Positions 33,274-42,265 of a stretch of DNA of 64,000 bases are shown here, in pieces; within the stretch, counting starts at the first letter, position 1, and every line of letters starts with the position of its first letter. Made by a program: the position numbers and the translations under genes. The DNA comes from a bacterium (GTDB lineage: Bacteria > Pseudomonadota > Alphaproteobacteria > Rhizobiales > Aestuariivirgaceae). The stretch covers positions 62,001 to 126,000 of the forward strand of contig JALHQC010000005.1 in the NCBI GenBank assembly GCA_022842165.1, given 5' to 3'. The notes under the pieces are model-generated. The model saw only the letters and a list, made by a program, of their open reading frames with translations. It was not told where the DNA came from and made no database searches.

Positions 33274-35490
33274 TTACGGTTTAACATCAAAGACGAAGAG
33301 GCCGCCGCTCATTGCCGGTCCATCTTCGTCGGGCGCAGCACTGGCACCGCGCGTCGCATTGCCTTCAACAGCTCCAAGCAAGGTTGCCAATTTGCTTTTC
33401 TGACCGCGCGTTGCTGCAACTTCAGCCCCCCGTGTCTGTTGCATCGCCGCAAGGGTTGGCTGCGTGAGGGCACAGAGACGTGGCGGAGCGCCGGTCTTGT
33501 CTTTCGGGATGGCAAGCACCACGAAATTCTCAGCACCGATGGTCGACGGCTTTCCTGTCTTCTCATCCCAGGTATCAATCCAGAACTTGAAAGACAGCGC
33601 CTTGCCCGTTCCGGCAGGCAGGGGCCGCACGCAACCAGTCCGTGATACGCTGGAAGGAATGGCCGCAACGCCGCCCAGCGCATCCACATAGAACCCGGCA
33701 ACATAGTAATCCTGGTCGCTGTCGTTCGTTGCCTCGATGGATACGAAATCGCAGTTTCCTGCGGCGGCCGGCAGCTGCGGATCGAAGGGTGATGCCTGGG
33801 CGGCAGCAGGAGCCGACTTCGTATCGCAAGCGGCCTTGGCGTTTCGCGAAGGTGAACGCGCCATGCTTGCCTTAATGGAAATTCCTTTGTCATCCGCTGC
33901 CGACGCACCTAACGCCGAGGCAACGCGGACCAGCTTAGCAGCCCGCGCCAGACTCCACACCGCGTTCTTGATTTCGGCGCTGAGCTTGTCAGGGTTTTTG
34001 TTGAGGTCAATGCTGGGAGTTTCGTTATAAGCCCCGGCGGTGGTCGTCCAGGGTTTGTCAGGTCTGATAATCCAGATGCGGCTATCCTTCACCCGCAACA
34101 GTACGTCGGCATCGGGATTACCAGGCTCGCCTAGTTCGATTCCGATGGTATCGGCGCCATCTTTGAAAACGTCGCCGAGACGGCTGGCGACAAGTTCGTT
34201 GCTGGCAGCATCGGCAAAGTCGCTGACCGGCGGTGGTGAGACGATAAAGCGAAAACTGATGGCAGGCTCGATGACGACCGCCGCGAGCGTGCCGCGATCG
34301 AGCGCCTTGGCGCCTTCTGCCCAGGCGATATTTTCGGCCACGCTGGTGACAGCGGTCGCGTTTGTCACCTCGGCATGGGCAACGGGCTTATCAAGCGTGC
34401 CGACTGCATAGAGCGCCAGTTTAGCGCCAACATCGTAGCCATGCAGTGAGCCAACCGGAAGCGTAAGCTGGCCAGCGGCCAGAAGTCCGTTAGCCGAGTT
34501 CGGCAAACGATCTGCACCGCTACCTGGAATCGGGTTGTCCAGTTCTCCATCAAACACCGGGGGAGGCACCTTGCCGCCTGTGTGGTCCATATTCAACTCG
34601 GACATGATCTCTTGGGCCAGGTCGCGGTAGGTAGACGCCGTGTTACGAGTTAGTGCCCTGTGCAGGAGATAGGTGAATACCCCCATCCGTTGGTCGGCGG
34701 CTTCACCGACCATGGGAAGATTATAGCCGGGGAAGGGACGTTCAATCGCTTGATCATAGGACTCGACCGCATAAAAGCCAACGAGACCACCATCGCCGAC
34801 GACCGATTTGACCTTCATGGTACCTTCGCGCGTGGCACTGCGTGAGGCTTGGGCTGGCGCTGCAGCAGGAATGCCGAGGCTGGCGGGATCGACCGAGCGG
34901 GTGATGGTATCACCGCGTGTCACGGTGCCAGAATGGCAGGCATCGATCACGGCCCACACGAAAGCACCCTTAGCGCGGATCACCGAAATCTTGCGGCCTA
35001 GAACGTCATCGATGATGGCGTTCTTCAAGGTCATCTTAATGGGATCATAAGCTCCCACGTCAGTAGGTAGAATGACCTGGTCCATGCCATCGGCTTCCGG
35101 CTCGTCTTCGGGCTCTGCAGGATTATCCGGCTGGCGAACCCCATGGCCGGAATAGTAGAACAAGACGGTATCGCCCTTCTGGGCTATTTCAGTAAGGCGA
35201 TCAAACTCAGCCAGGATATTAGCGCTTTCAGCCAATCCCTTGGCGACAGGGAAATCGGCACTTAAAGGAAGCTTGTCAGTGAGAACAGTAATGTCCTCTT
35301 GCTTGACATCGCGCGCCCTTAAAGCGCGCCAAAGGATCGACACGTCGTTGCGCGGACCCAGCAGATCGGTAATCCCCGATTCCGCGTTGTAGTCAGCGGC
35401 GCCAACAAGCAGAGCCATGGTCTTGGCCTCGGCGACTGACTGAAAGGCAAGTAACGCGGTTGTGAGAACGATCCACTTCAGGCGATTCAT
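33274..35490 (-). CDS. Exported caspase-like (peptidase C14) protein
   Basis: A 738-aa protein. Signal peptide 1-22 (WIVLTTALLAFQSVAEA), then a caspase/metacaspase fold with catalytic H116 (FYYSGHGV) and C185 (VIDACHSGT), preceded by MALLVGAADYN. About 450 residues follow without a recognised domain, including a probable beta-rich region with Cys near the end. The start at 35490 (MNRLKWIV) puts the signal peptide first; the upstream extension is discarded. Targets may be periplasmic. It stands alone; its promoter has a 12-bp palindrome at 35514-35525. Confidence 0.85.
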   Translation of the reverse strand: MNRLKWIVLTTALLAFQSVAEAKTMALLVGAADYNAESGITDLLGPRNDVSILWRALRARDVKQEDITVLTDKLPLSADFPVAKGLAESANILAEFDRLTEIAQKGDTVLFYYSGHGVRQPDNPAEPEDEPEADGMDQVILPTDVGAYDPIKMTLKNAIIDDVLGRKISVIRAKGAFVWAVIDACHSGTVTRGDTITRSVDPASLGIPAAAPAQASRSATREGTMKVKSVVGDGGLVGFYAVESYDQAIERPFPGYNLPMVGEAADQRMGVFTYLLHRALTRNTASTYRDLAQEIMSELNMDHTGGKVPPPVFDGELDNPIPGSGADRLPNSANGLLAAGQLTLPVGSLHGYDVGAKLALYAVGTLDKPVAHAEVTNATAVTSVAENIAWAEGAKALDRGTLAAVVIEPAISFRFIVSPPPVSDFADAASNELVASRLGDVFKDGADTIGIELGEPGNPDADVLLRVKDSRIWIIRPDKPWTTTAGAYNETPSIDLNKNPDKLSAEIKNAVWSLARAAKLVRVASALGASAADDKGISIKASMARSPSRNAKAACDTKSAPAAAQASPFDPQLPAAAGNCDFVSIEATNDSDQDYYVAGFYVDALGGVAAIPSSVSRTGCVRPLPAGTGKALSFKFWIDTWDEKTGKPSTIGAENFVVLAIPKDKTGAPPRLCALTQPTLAAMQQTRGAEVAATRGQKSKLATLLGAVEGNATRGASAAPDEDGPAMSGGLFVFDVKP

Positions 35491-35812
35491 AGTCAGTCTT
35501 TCTAGGCTGCAGCGTGCAATTGCACTTCCTATAAAATCACAATTTAGGAACTGCGCAATGGTGAAAATCGATAACGGATCCCGGCACCAACTAGAAACCT
35601 TGCCTTGCATCTGCACATCTGGATTGTCGTGTAGTTCTGATGAACAATTCTGCTGCATAAACATTGACGAGATCCAGTATCATAGCCGGCAAGCCTGCAA
35701 GTCTGTCAGATCGGGCCGATCTATGCTCTTCTTGCGAAAACGACTTTGCAAATGCCGATGCATTTGATAGCGGCTTGGACAGCAATTCGTCAGGTTGAAT
35801 ATGCACCTGAGT
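35491..35812. other. Intergenic region, 322 bp, with a perfect palindrome
   Basis: Lies upstream of the caspase-like gene and downstream of the MerR gene. It holds GTGCAATTGCAC (35514-35525), a perfect 12-bp palindrome 24 bp before the caspase-like start codon. No gene is supported. Confidence 0.5.
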
Positions 35813-36232
35813 TCAATGATCAGAGACGCAGTAACGATGATTACTTAGGACTTGGATAACTCTGCACTGACTGACGCGTCCGTGGCCACATTCACCGATC
35901 ATCCGCTTCAGCTCCTGCTTTAGCGCTGCAAGTTTCGTAATGCGGATTTCCACCTGTTCCAGGTGTGACCGAGCAATGGCATCGGCAGCTGAGCAGTCAG
36001 TCTCGGGGTTGTCGGACAGCTGTAGCAACTCGCGAATTTCCTCGATGCCAAAACCGAGTTCGCGGGCATGGCGAATGAACTTTAATCGCTGTACGTGCTT
36101 AAGCTCGTAAAGTCGGTGGCCACCCTCTGTCCTCATAAATGGCTGAATGAGGTCAATTTGTTCATAATATCGGATTGTTTGCACCTTCGTTGAGGCCAGT
36201 TCGGCGAGCCGCCCAATTGCAATGCTGTTCAT
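35813..36232 (-). CDS. MerR-family metal-responsive regulator (ZntR/CadR/PbrR-like)
   Basis: A 139-aa activator: winged helix (IGRLAELASTKVQTIRYYEQ), the GHRLYE wing, a dimer helix, and metal-ligand cysteines C80, C115 (ECGHG) and C123 with C135 near the end. This is the ZntR-type arrangement for Zn, Cd or Pb. PbrR's C14 is absent. A matching promoter (TTGAAG, CTCTAG-TGG-CTAGAG, 19-bp spacer) is at 37061, in front of the dsbA-ATPase operon. Confidence 0.85.
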   Translation of the reverse strand: MNSIAIGRLAELASTKVQTIRYYEQIDLIQPFMRTEGGHRLYELKHVQRLKFIRHARELGFGIEEIRELLQLSDNPETDCSAADAIARSHLEQVEIRITKLAALKQELKRMIGECGHGRVSQCRVIQVLSNHRYCVSDH

Positions 36233-36302
36233 CGATCTTACTCCAGTAGTGCCACTCTGTAATGTTGACGCACTCGGATTTTGTATGAGTGACTAAGCGC
36301 TG

Positions 36303-37043
36303 TCAGCCGATTCGCTGCAGGATAGGAAAGGCTTCCAGAAGCCAATACGAAAATCGTTGGAGCTGTCCGGTCATCATAGCGACCCCCATGAGTACCATGA
36401 TGCCTCCCGTTAAAGCCTTCATGACCCGACCAAAGCCCTTCCACCGGGATAACCGCTGGCCAATATCGTCAGCGAACCAGGCTGACAGAATGAACGGAAT
36501 ACCTAGTCCAAGAGAGTAGGCGAGTAGAAGGATGGCACCGCCTCCGGCTGTTTCGCTTGCTGAGCTCAGTGTGAGGATGGTTCCGAGAACCGGACCGATA
36601 CAGGGAGTCCACCCAAACCCGAATGCAATGCCGAGTATAAATGCCCCGCTTTCGTGGCCTCCGGTTCCCAAACGATGGAACCGAAGGTCGCGCTGAAGTA
36701 GTGGCAATTGCAGTATGCCGGCCGTAAACAGCCCGAACACAATGATCAACAAACCGCCGATGACCGCGGTTTGAGTGCGATACTGCAATAACAGTGAGCT
36801 GAGGAGGGTTGTGCTAGCGCCTAGCGTTACGAAGACCAACGAGAAGCCCGCGACAAAACATATGCTCAAAAGCAGCGTTTTAAACCTGCTACTCTTTGTA
36901 GCATCGGAATTTCCGGCGATAAAAGACACATAGCCGGGGACGAGTGGCAAAACGCAGGGAGATAGGAAAGACACTGCCCCAGCGGCACCGGCTGCCACGA
37001 ATCCTACATTCTCAAAAGCCAACTGATGAACCCTGTATTTCAA
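36303..37043 (-). CDS. ccdA: CcdA-type thiol-disulfide transmembrane protein
   Basis: A 246-aa protein with six helices. The two redox cysteines are in FLSPCVLPLVPGY (TM1) and FGWTPCIGPVLG (TM4), each in the helix context of CcdA/DsbD-beta. It passes reducing power from cytoplasmic thioredoxin to periplasmic thiols. It faces away from the DsbA gene across the MerR-type promoter, so both redox arms flank the same control region. Confidence 0.92.
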   Translation of the reverse strand: MKYRVHQLAFENVGFVAAGAAGAVSFLSPCVLPLVPGYVSFIAGNSDATKSSRFKTLLLSICFVAGFSLVFVTLGASTTLLSSLLLQYRTQTAVIGGLLIIVFGLFTAGILQLPLLQRDLRFHRLGTGGHESGAFILGIAFGFGWTPCIGPVLGTILTLSSASETAGGGAILLLAYSLGLGIPFILSAWFADDIGQRLSRWKGFGRVMKALTGGIMVLMGVAMMTGQLQRFSYWLLEAFPILQRIG

Positions 37044-37060
37044 TCTGAATGATTTTTCAC

Positions 37061-37091
37061 TTGAAGCTCTAGTGGCTAGAGGTTCTAGCAG
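37061..37091 (+). promoter_or_regulatory. MerR-type promoter/operator for the dsbA-ATPase operon
   Basis: A TTGAAG -35-like hexamer is followed by the palindrome CTCTAG-TGG-CTAGAG and a 19-bp spacer to a TAGCAG -10-like hexamer. The overlong spacer with a central CTnTAG/CTAGAG dyad is the hallmark of ZntR/CadR/PbrR promoters. It lies 37 bp before the TTG start of the DsbA gene. Confidence 0.7.
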
Positions 37092-37127
37092 AATGTATTA
37101 GGTGTTCAATTCACTGGAGTGTGACCG

Positions 37128-37790
37128 TTGTCCGATTCATCAAGGTTCTTCTCGCCGAGCCGCAGGCAGCTCCTCTTAGCAACCGGAGCTCTGGTAACTG
37201 CAACGACGCTGTTTTCTGGTCTCCCGGCATATTCTCAAGAAATGGCGAAGAAGCTTTTAGATGCTGCGTCTCCGCTCGGTGATCGTGCCATTGGTGATCC
37301 GAATGCGCCAGTGGTAATGATCGAATATGCCTCCGCGACCTGTCCGCACTGTGCAGAGTTTCATGAAAAACTGCTGCCACAAATCAAGACCGAATACATC
37401 GACACCGGCAAGGTCCGCTTTATTTTCCGGGAGTTCCCGTTGGACCAGCTGGCCCTGGGGGCGTTCATGCTTGCCCGCTGTTTGCCGGAAGACAAATATT
37501 TTCCCGTGATTGACCTTATGTTCAGGCGCCAGCGCACCTGGACCCAAGCCAAGAATCCAGCAGACGATCTTTTCAAGATCACCCAGATGGCCGGCATGAC
37601 TCAGGCTGAATTCGAGGCCTGCGTCAGCCGGAAAGATCTCGCGAAAGCCATTTCGGAGACGGCAAAAAAGGCTGCGACCGATTTTGCCATCAAGGGCACG
37701 CCTGCAATCTTCGTCAATGGACAGTTCGTCGATGCGCATGAGGATATGCCTTCCGTCAAAGCCGCGCTCGATAAAGCAATCAATCAATAA
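37128..37790 (+). CDS. DsbA-family thiol:disulfide oxidoreductase
   Basis: A 220-aa exported thioredoxin-fold protein: Tat-like leader (SRRQLLLATGALVTATTLF), active site C72-P-H-C75 and cis-Pro loop GTPAIFVNG. DsbA/BdbD-like. The TTG start has GGAG upstream. First gene of a rightward operon with L,D-transpeptidase, P-type ATPase, LspA, PCu(A)C, SCO and UppP; it may oxidise or reduce cysteines in those exported metal proteins. Confidence 0.88.
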   Translation: MSDSSRFFSPSRRQLLLATGALVTATTLFSGLPAYSQEMAKKLLDAASPLGDRAIGDPNAPVVMIEYASATCPHCAEFHEKLLPQIKTEYIDTGKVRFIFREFPLDQLALGAFMLARCLPEDKYFPVIDLMFRRQRTWTQAKNPADDLFKITQMAGMTQAEFEACVSRKDLAKAISETAKKAATDFAIKGTPAIFVNGQFVDAHEDMPSVKAALDKAINQ

Positions 37791-37832
37791 TATCGCACGC
37801 CGTTTTGTACGTGCGAGGATGAGCCGGAGACC

Positions 37833-38489
37833 ATGATGAAGAGAAGAGACCTGATTGTTGGTGCCATAACGTCGGTGATTGTCAGCATTGGAGGGGCTGG
37901 CACGGCTTTAGCGGAGAAATACCCGATCTCACGAGCCGATATCCAGAAGGTGCCGCCAAAGTACCGCCGGAAGCGGGTACGGTTCTTCTCCGACTATCCT
38001 CCCGGAACCATCGTGGTCGATACGCGGAAGAAATATCTCTATCTCGTGCAACCCGCCGGGAAGGCCATCCGCTACGGCATTGGCGTTGGACGACAGGGTT
38101 TTTCGTGGTCGGGCGCGGCGGTGATCAAGCGCAAGGCCAAATGGCCGACCTGGACGCCACCGGAATCAATGGTTGCGCGGGATGAGTTCGCCGCTCAATG
38201 GGCGGGCGGCATGCCTGGGGGACCAAAGAACCCACTTGGGGCGCGTGCTTTGTATTTGTTTCAAGGCAATGTCGACACACTCTACAGAATACATGGGACT
38301 TTTGCGCCATCGTCCATTGGCAAAGCCGTATCCTCAGGTTGCATCCGAATGATCAACGCCGATGTCGCCGATCTCTACGAGCGTGTTCCAACAGGAACCA
38401 GGGTTGTCGTTCTGCAAGGGCGCTCGCCCGAAGTCAGTGAAGATGGCATGCCAACAAAACGGCGCCGGCTGCTATCGATATTCGAGTGA
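37833..38489 (+). CDS. L,D-transpeptidase (YkuD family), first copy
   Basis: A 218-aa exported enzyme: leader with [19 protein letters not shown]; YkuD core from [15 protein letters not shown]; active site H154 (RIHGT) and C170 (SSGCIRM). It forms 3-3 peptidoglycan cross-links or attaches proteins to peptidoglycan. It lies 42 bp after DsbA and 14 bp before the P-type ATPase start. A paralogue with the same core is at 52181. Confidence 0.9.
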   Translation: MMKRRDLIVGAITSVIVSIGGAGTALAEKYPISRADIQKVPPKYRRKRVRFFSDYPPGTIVVDTRKKYLYLVQPAGKAIRYGIGVGRQGFSWSGAAVIKRKAKWPTWTPPESMVARDEFAAQWAGGMPGGPKNPLGARALYLFQGNVDTLYRIHGTFAPSSIGKAVSSGCIRMINADVADLYERVPTGTRVVVLQGRSPEVSEDGMPTKRRRLLSIFE

Positions 38490-38503
38490 TAGAAGGTAAG
38501 GCC

Positions 38504-40657
38504 ATGACAGCAGGAGCTGCAAAATTCAGCATCAAGGGCATGGATTGTGCGTCTTGTGCCACGAAGATCGAGACTGCGGTCAAACGTATCGACGGCGTCA
38601 GCAATATCAAAGTCGGTCTGCAAAGCGAAACTCTCACCGTGACTCTCGACAAAGCAGATACGGGGGAGAAGGTCGAGCAGGCGGTTCGCGCTCTGGGCTA
38701 CGAAGTCTCACCAGTCGGCAGTGCCAGACGAAAGTCAGAGACAGCGTCTTCCGAAACGGGAGGCGTTGCGGATCATGATGATCATTCCGATCATGCTCAG
38801 CCTATCGACGGGCCCTGGTGGGAATCGAGCAAAGGGATTCTTGTCATCATAACCGCCGTGATGATTGGATTGGCCTATCTTGAAAAGAACCTTCTTCCAT
38901 ACGGGTCACAATATGTCTTCCTGGCAGCTGCGGCGATAGGAACGTTTCCTGTCGCAAAGAGGGCGATCTCAGCGCTGCGTGCTGGCTCCGTCTTTACGAT
39001 TGAAATGCTGATGACCATTGCGGTTATCGGCGCCGTTATCATTGGTGCCACAGAGGAAGCAGCTGTTGTTGTGGTGCTGTTCGCTATCGGAGAGCTGCTG
39101 GAAGGCATAGCGGCAGGGCGCGCGAGGTCGGGTATTAGGGCGCTGGCACAGATTGCTCCCAAGACGGCAATGTTGGAAACGCCAGATGGACTGGTTGAAA
39201 CCGCAATTGATAAAATTGCGGTAGGTTCAATTGTTGTAGTTCGGCCAGGAGACCGGGTTCCCGCGGATGGCATTGTCATTTCCGGAACGTCCTCTGTCGA
39301 TGAGTCTGCGTTGACAGGCGAATCTATGCCAAAGGCGAAAGACGAGGGTGACATCGTCCTGGCAAGCTCGATCAACACCGAAGCTGTTTTGCGGGTACGT
39401 GTTGATAAGCCGGCGGAAGATACACTGATCGCTCGGGTCGTAAAGTTGGTCGAGGAGGCTGCCGACGCCAAGGCTCCGTCCGAACGCTTTATCGACCAGT
39501 TCGCGCGTTGGTATATGCCAGCCATCTGTCTCATTGCCATAGCCGTCGCTATTGGCCCGCCACTGCTTTGGCAGGAACCATGGAACACGTGGATTTATCG
39601 TGCCTTGGCTCTGTTGCTGATTGGCTGCCCCTGCGCCTTGGTCATATCGACACCTGCAACGATCGCTTCGGCACTCGCCGCCGGTGCACGACATGGTCTG
39701 CTGGTTAAGGGAGGCGGCATTCTCGAAGCCATCGGTAAGGTCAAACACATCGCCTTTGACAAGACGGGCACATTGACGGAAGGAAAGCCCAAGGTTACGG
39801 ACGTCGAGGTATTTGGCAAGCTGAGCCGCGAAGAGCTGCTTCGCATTGCTGCTGCAGCTGAGTCTGGATCATCACATCCTCTGGCAGTGGCGATCGTAAA
39901 TTATGCCAAGTCGGAGAACATCGCATTTACGCCAGTCGAGTCCCAGGCCATCCCAGGAAAGGGACTATCCGCCAGTGTTGATGGCAAGCCAGTTATTATC
40001 GGTGCTGCGGTTCGGCTTGGCGTCTCCGACACTTCACTCCTCGCACGGGCTGCCGCAATGGAAGCTGAAGGCAAAAGCGTTTCTGTCGTGATCGTAAATC
40101 TCAAGCCGGAAGGTTTGATAGCCCTTCGTGATGAGCCGCGGGCGGATGCCATCGCGGGGATTCGAGATATCAAGTCACTCGGCGTCACACCAATCATGCT
40201 GACAGGTGATAACCGTGCCAACGCCGAAGCCGTTGGCAAGATCGTCGGCATGGAAGTTCGAGCCGAACTTCTGCCTGAGAACAAGCTTGAGATCATCAAG
40301 CAACTGAGCGGAACATCGGGAGGGATTGCAAAGGTCGGTGACGGCATCAATGACGCACCAGCTCTCGCTGCCGCCACTGTCGGTATCGCCATGGGCTCTG
40401 GCACGGACGTCGCACTCGAGGCCGCTGATGCGGCGGTCCTCAACAACAGGATCACGGATGTTGCAGATCTGATCCGGCTGTCTCGCCGCACGATGGTGGT
40501 GATCCGACAGAACGTAGCGATTGCACTTGGGCTTAAAGTCGTGTTCCTGGTCACAACTGTAATCGGTGCTACCGGGCTATGGATTGCGATCCTCGCAGAC
40601 ACTGGTGCGACGGTATTGGTCACGCTGAACGCCCTGAGGTTGCTGAAGAAAATATGA
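38504..40657 (+). CDS. Zn/Cd/Pb-type heavy-metal P-type ATPase
   Basis: A 717-aa P1B ATPase: HMA domain with C15-A-S-C18 (GMDCASC), a His-rich linker (HDDHSDHAQ), eight helices, membrane metal site C375-P-C377, phosphorylation D419 (DKTGT), HP motif (SSHPLA) and GDGIND. This is the ZntA/CadA/PbrA class exporting Zn, Cd or Pb. The ATG at 38504 has AGGTAAGG upstream; a GTG six codons earlier overlaps the transpeptidase stop. The ATGA overlap with lspA, and uppP downstream, mirror pbrABC lead-resistance loci. Confidence 0.92.
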   Translation: MTAGAAKFSIKGMDCASCATKIETAVKRIDGVSNIKVGLQSETLTVTLDKADTGEKVEQAVRALGYEVSPVGSARRKSETASSETGGVADHDDHSDHAQPIDGPWWESSKGILVIITAVMIGLAYLEKNLLPYGSQYVFLAAAAIGTFPVAKRAISALRAGSVFTIEMLMTIAVIGAVIIGATEEAAVVVVLFAIGELLEGIAAGRARSGIRALAQIAPKTAMLETPDGLVETAIDKIAVGSIVVVRPGDRVPADGIVISGTSSVDESALTGESMPKAKDEGDIVLASSINTEAVLRVRVDKPAEDTLIARVVKLVEEAADAKAPSERFIDQFARWYMPAICLIAIAVAIGPPLLWQEPWNTWIYRALALLLIGCPCALVISTPATIASALAAGARHGLLVKGGGILEAIGKVKHIAFDKTGTLTEGKPKVTDVEVFGKLSREELLRIAAAAESGSSHPLAVAIVNYAKSENIAFTPVESQAIPGKGLSASVDGKPVIIGAAVRLGVSDTSLLARAAAMEAEGKSVSVVIVNLKPEGLIALRDEPRADAIAGIRDIKSLGVTPIMLTGDNRANAEAVGKIVGMEVRAELLPENKLEIIKQLSGTSGGIAKVGDGINDAPALAAATVGIAMGSGTDVALEAADAAVLNNRITDVADLIRLSRRTMVVIRQNVAIALGLKVVFLVTTVIGATGLWIAILADTGATVLVTLNALRLLKKI

Positions 40658-41142
40658 ACGGGTGTCGGGTCGGATGGGCAGTCTGTGGTTTTACCGCGCT
40701 GGGCGTCATCTTGGATCTCAGCGTCAAGGCATTTGCTCGCGGGTGGTTGACCCCTCATAATCCCGTGGCAATCATACCGGGACTGAACCTTAACCTTGGA
40801 TTTAATACGGGGGTTGCTTTCGGGTTGTTCGCGGACGATGCGGCTCTCACCTTTAGTCTAATGGTACTGGTGCAAGTCGGACTTATTACGGTTTTGATTG
40901 TCATGCTTTTTCGTACCACTGGTGTGGCACGATACTACTACGCGGCAATTGTGTCTGGCGCCTTGGGCAATCTCGTAGACCGGCTCACATCAGGGGCAGT
41001 GACCGACTACATCGATGTCTATGCCGGAACTTGGCATTGGCCGACGTTTAATCTCGCTGATATTTTTATTAGTCTGGGTGTCGCGGGGCTCATATCGCAT
41101 GAGCTGTTTTTTGACGGATCCCGCACTGCCGTTCAGGAGTGA
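40654..41142 (+). CDS. lspA: Lipoprotein signal peptidase (signal peptidase II)
   Basis: A 162-aa membrane aspartyl protease with four helices. Catalytic Asp are in GALGNLVDRL and FNLADIFISLG. It overlaps the ATPase gene by ATGA. In lead-resistance operons a LspA-type protein (PbrC) accompanies the ATPase; as a second, non-housekeeping copy it is likely dedicated to this operon. Confidence 0.92.
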   Translation: MNGCRVGWAVCGFTALGVILDLSVKAFARGWLTPHNPVAIIPGLNLNLGFNTGVAFGLFADDAALTFSLMVLVQVGLITVLIVMLFRTTGVARYYYAAIVSGALGNLVDRLTSGAVTDYIDVYAGTWHWPTFNLADIFISLGVAGLISHELFFDGSRTAVQE

Positions 41143-41146
41143 CCAC

Positions 41147-41671
41147 TTGCAGTATAAGAGAGCACACTTTGTTGGGTTGGCGGCGCTCATGGTAGCCACT
41201 ATCGGAACTGTGACATGTTACGCAGCTCAGACTACGACGTCCGGCCCGTGGAAATTGGGCAATATCACTGTCGAACAGGCTTGGGGTCGCGTCACGCCAG
41301 GTGGTTCGAGAACCGGCGCTATCTATCTGATCATCCACAACACCTCTCCAAACGATGATCTTCTGCTGGCAGTGGACAGCAGTGCCGCGCAAACAACCGC
41401 CGTTCATGAAAGCCGCATTGTCGACGGCGTTGCCAGTATGGAAGCGCTGCCAGTGGGAATTCCGATGCCGAGCCATGGCGAAGTCGTCATGCAACCGGGT
41501 GGCATTCACATCATGCTAACAGGACTTTCAAAAGCACTGATTGTCGGGAGTACAATTCCGGTGAAATTGGTGTTTCAAGAAGCCGGCTCGCTGGACTTCG
41601 AAGTTCCTATCCTGCCGCTCGGCACAGCTGACCCTACGGTGACGCATGCAGGTCATGGAACTAATCCATGA
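41147..41671 (+). CDS. PCu(A)C-type periplasmic copper chaperone
   Basis: A 174-aa exported protein with the PCu(A)C ligand set H87, M98, H121 and M123 (H-x10-M, then HIM). Such proteins deliver Cu(I) to cytochrome oxidase together with SCO. The TTG start at 41147 is chosen because AGGAG lies 7 nt upstream, 4 nt after the lspA stop. It overlaps the SCO gene by ATGA. Confidence 0.88.
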   Translation: MQYKRAHFVGLAALMVATIGTVTCYAAQTTTSGPWKLGNITVEQAWGRVTPGGSRTGAIYLIIHNTSPNDDLLLAVDSSAAQTTAVHESRIVDGVASMEALPVGIPMPSHGEVVMQPGGIHIMLTGLSKALIVGSTIPVKLVFQEAGSLDFEVPILPLGTADPTVTHAGHGTNP

Positions 41672-42258
41672 AGAGTATTCGCATTGTCGCCTGGGTGCTT
41701 GTCGCAATGGCCGTTGTCTTTCTTGGGCGACCGTTGATCTCGCAGGTGTTTCACGAGGAAGAAGAGGTAAAGGCGTTTACCGTAGGCGGCCCGTTTACGA
41801 TGACGGACCACAATGGCCGCGCTGTGACAGAAAAAGACTTTTCAGGAAAAGCCATGGCGATGTTTGCCGGTTTTACTTATTGTCCCGATGTGTGTCCAAC
41901 AACATTGGTGCGACTGTCGGGTTTGATGGATAAACTCGGACCTTATGCTGACAAATTGCAGGTGGTACTTGTTAGTGTAGATCCCGAACGCGATTCAGCG
42001 GACGTCCTCAAGACATATTTGAGCGCATTTGATTCGCGATTTGTGGGTCTTACAGGCACACCAGCTCAGCTGACAGCTCTTGCCAAGAGTTTCCGCATTT
42101 TCTACGAGAAAGTTCCCGTATCCAACGGCGGATATACGATGAACCATTCGGCAGGTGTATTTCTGTTCAAGAAATCGGGCGAGTTCCAAGGAACTATTGA
42201 TCTGGAAGAGTCAGACAATGTAGCGCTCGAAAAACTCAGAATGGTTGTGGACCGCTGA
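41668..42258 (+). CDS. SCO1/SenC-family copper chaperone
   Basis: A 196-aa protein with an N-terminal anchor (IVAWVLVAMAVVFLG), thioredoxin fold, metal/redox C72-P-D-V-C76 and H160 (TMNHSAG). It inserts or reduces Cu at the CuA site of cytochrome oxidase. Translationally coupled to the PCu(A)C gene, its usual partner. Confidence 0.9.
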   Translation: MKSIRIVAWVLVAMAVVFLGRPLISQVFHEEEEVKAFTVGGPFTMTDHNGRAVTEKDFSGKAMAMFAGFTYCPDVCPTTLVRLSGLMDKLGPYADKLQVVLVSVDPERDSADVLKTYLSAFDSRFVGLTGTPAQLTALAKSFRIFYEKVPVSNGGYTMNHSAGVFLFKKSGEFQGTIDLEESDNVALEKLRMVVDR

Positions 42259-42265
42259 TTGTCTT

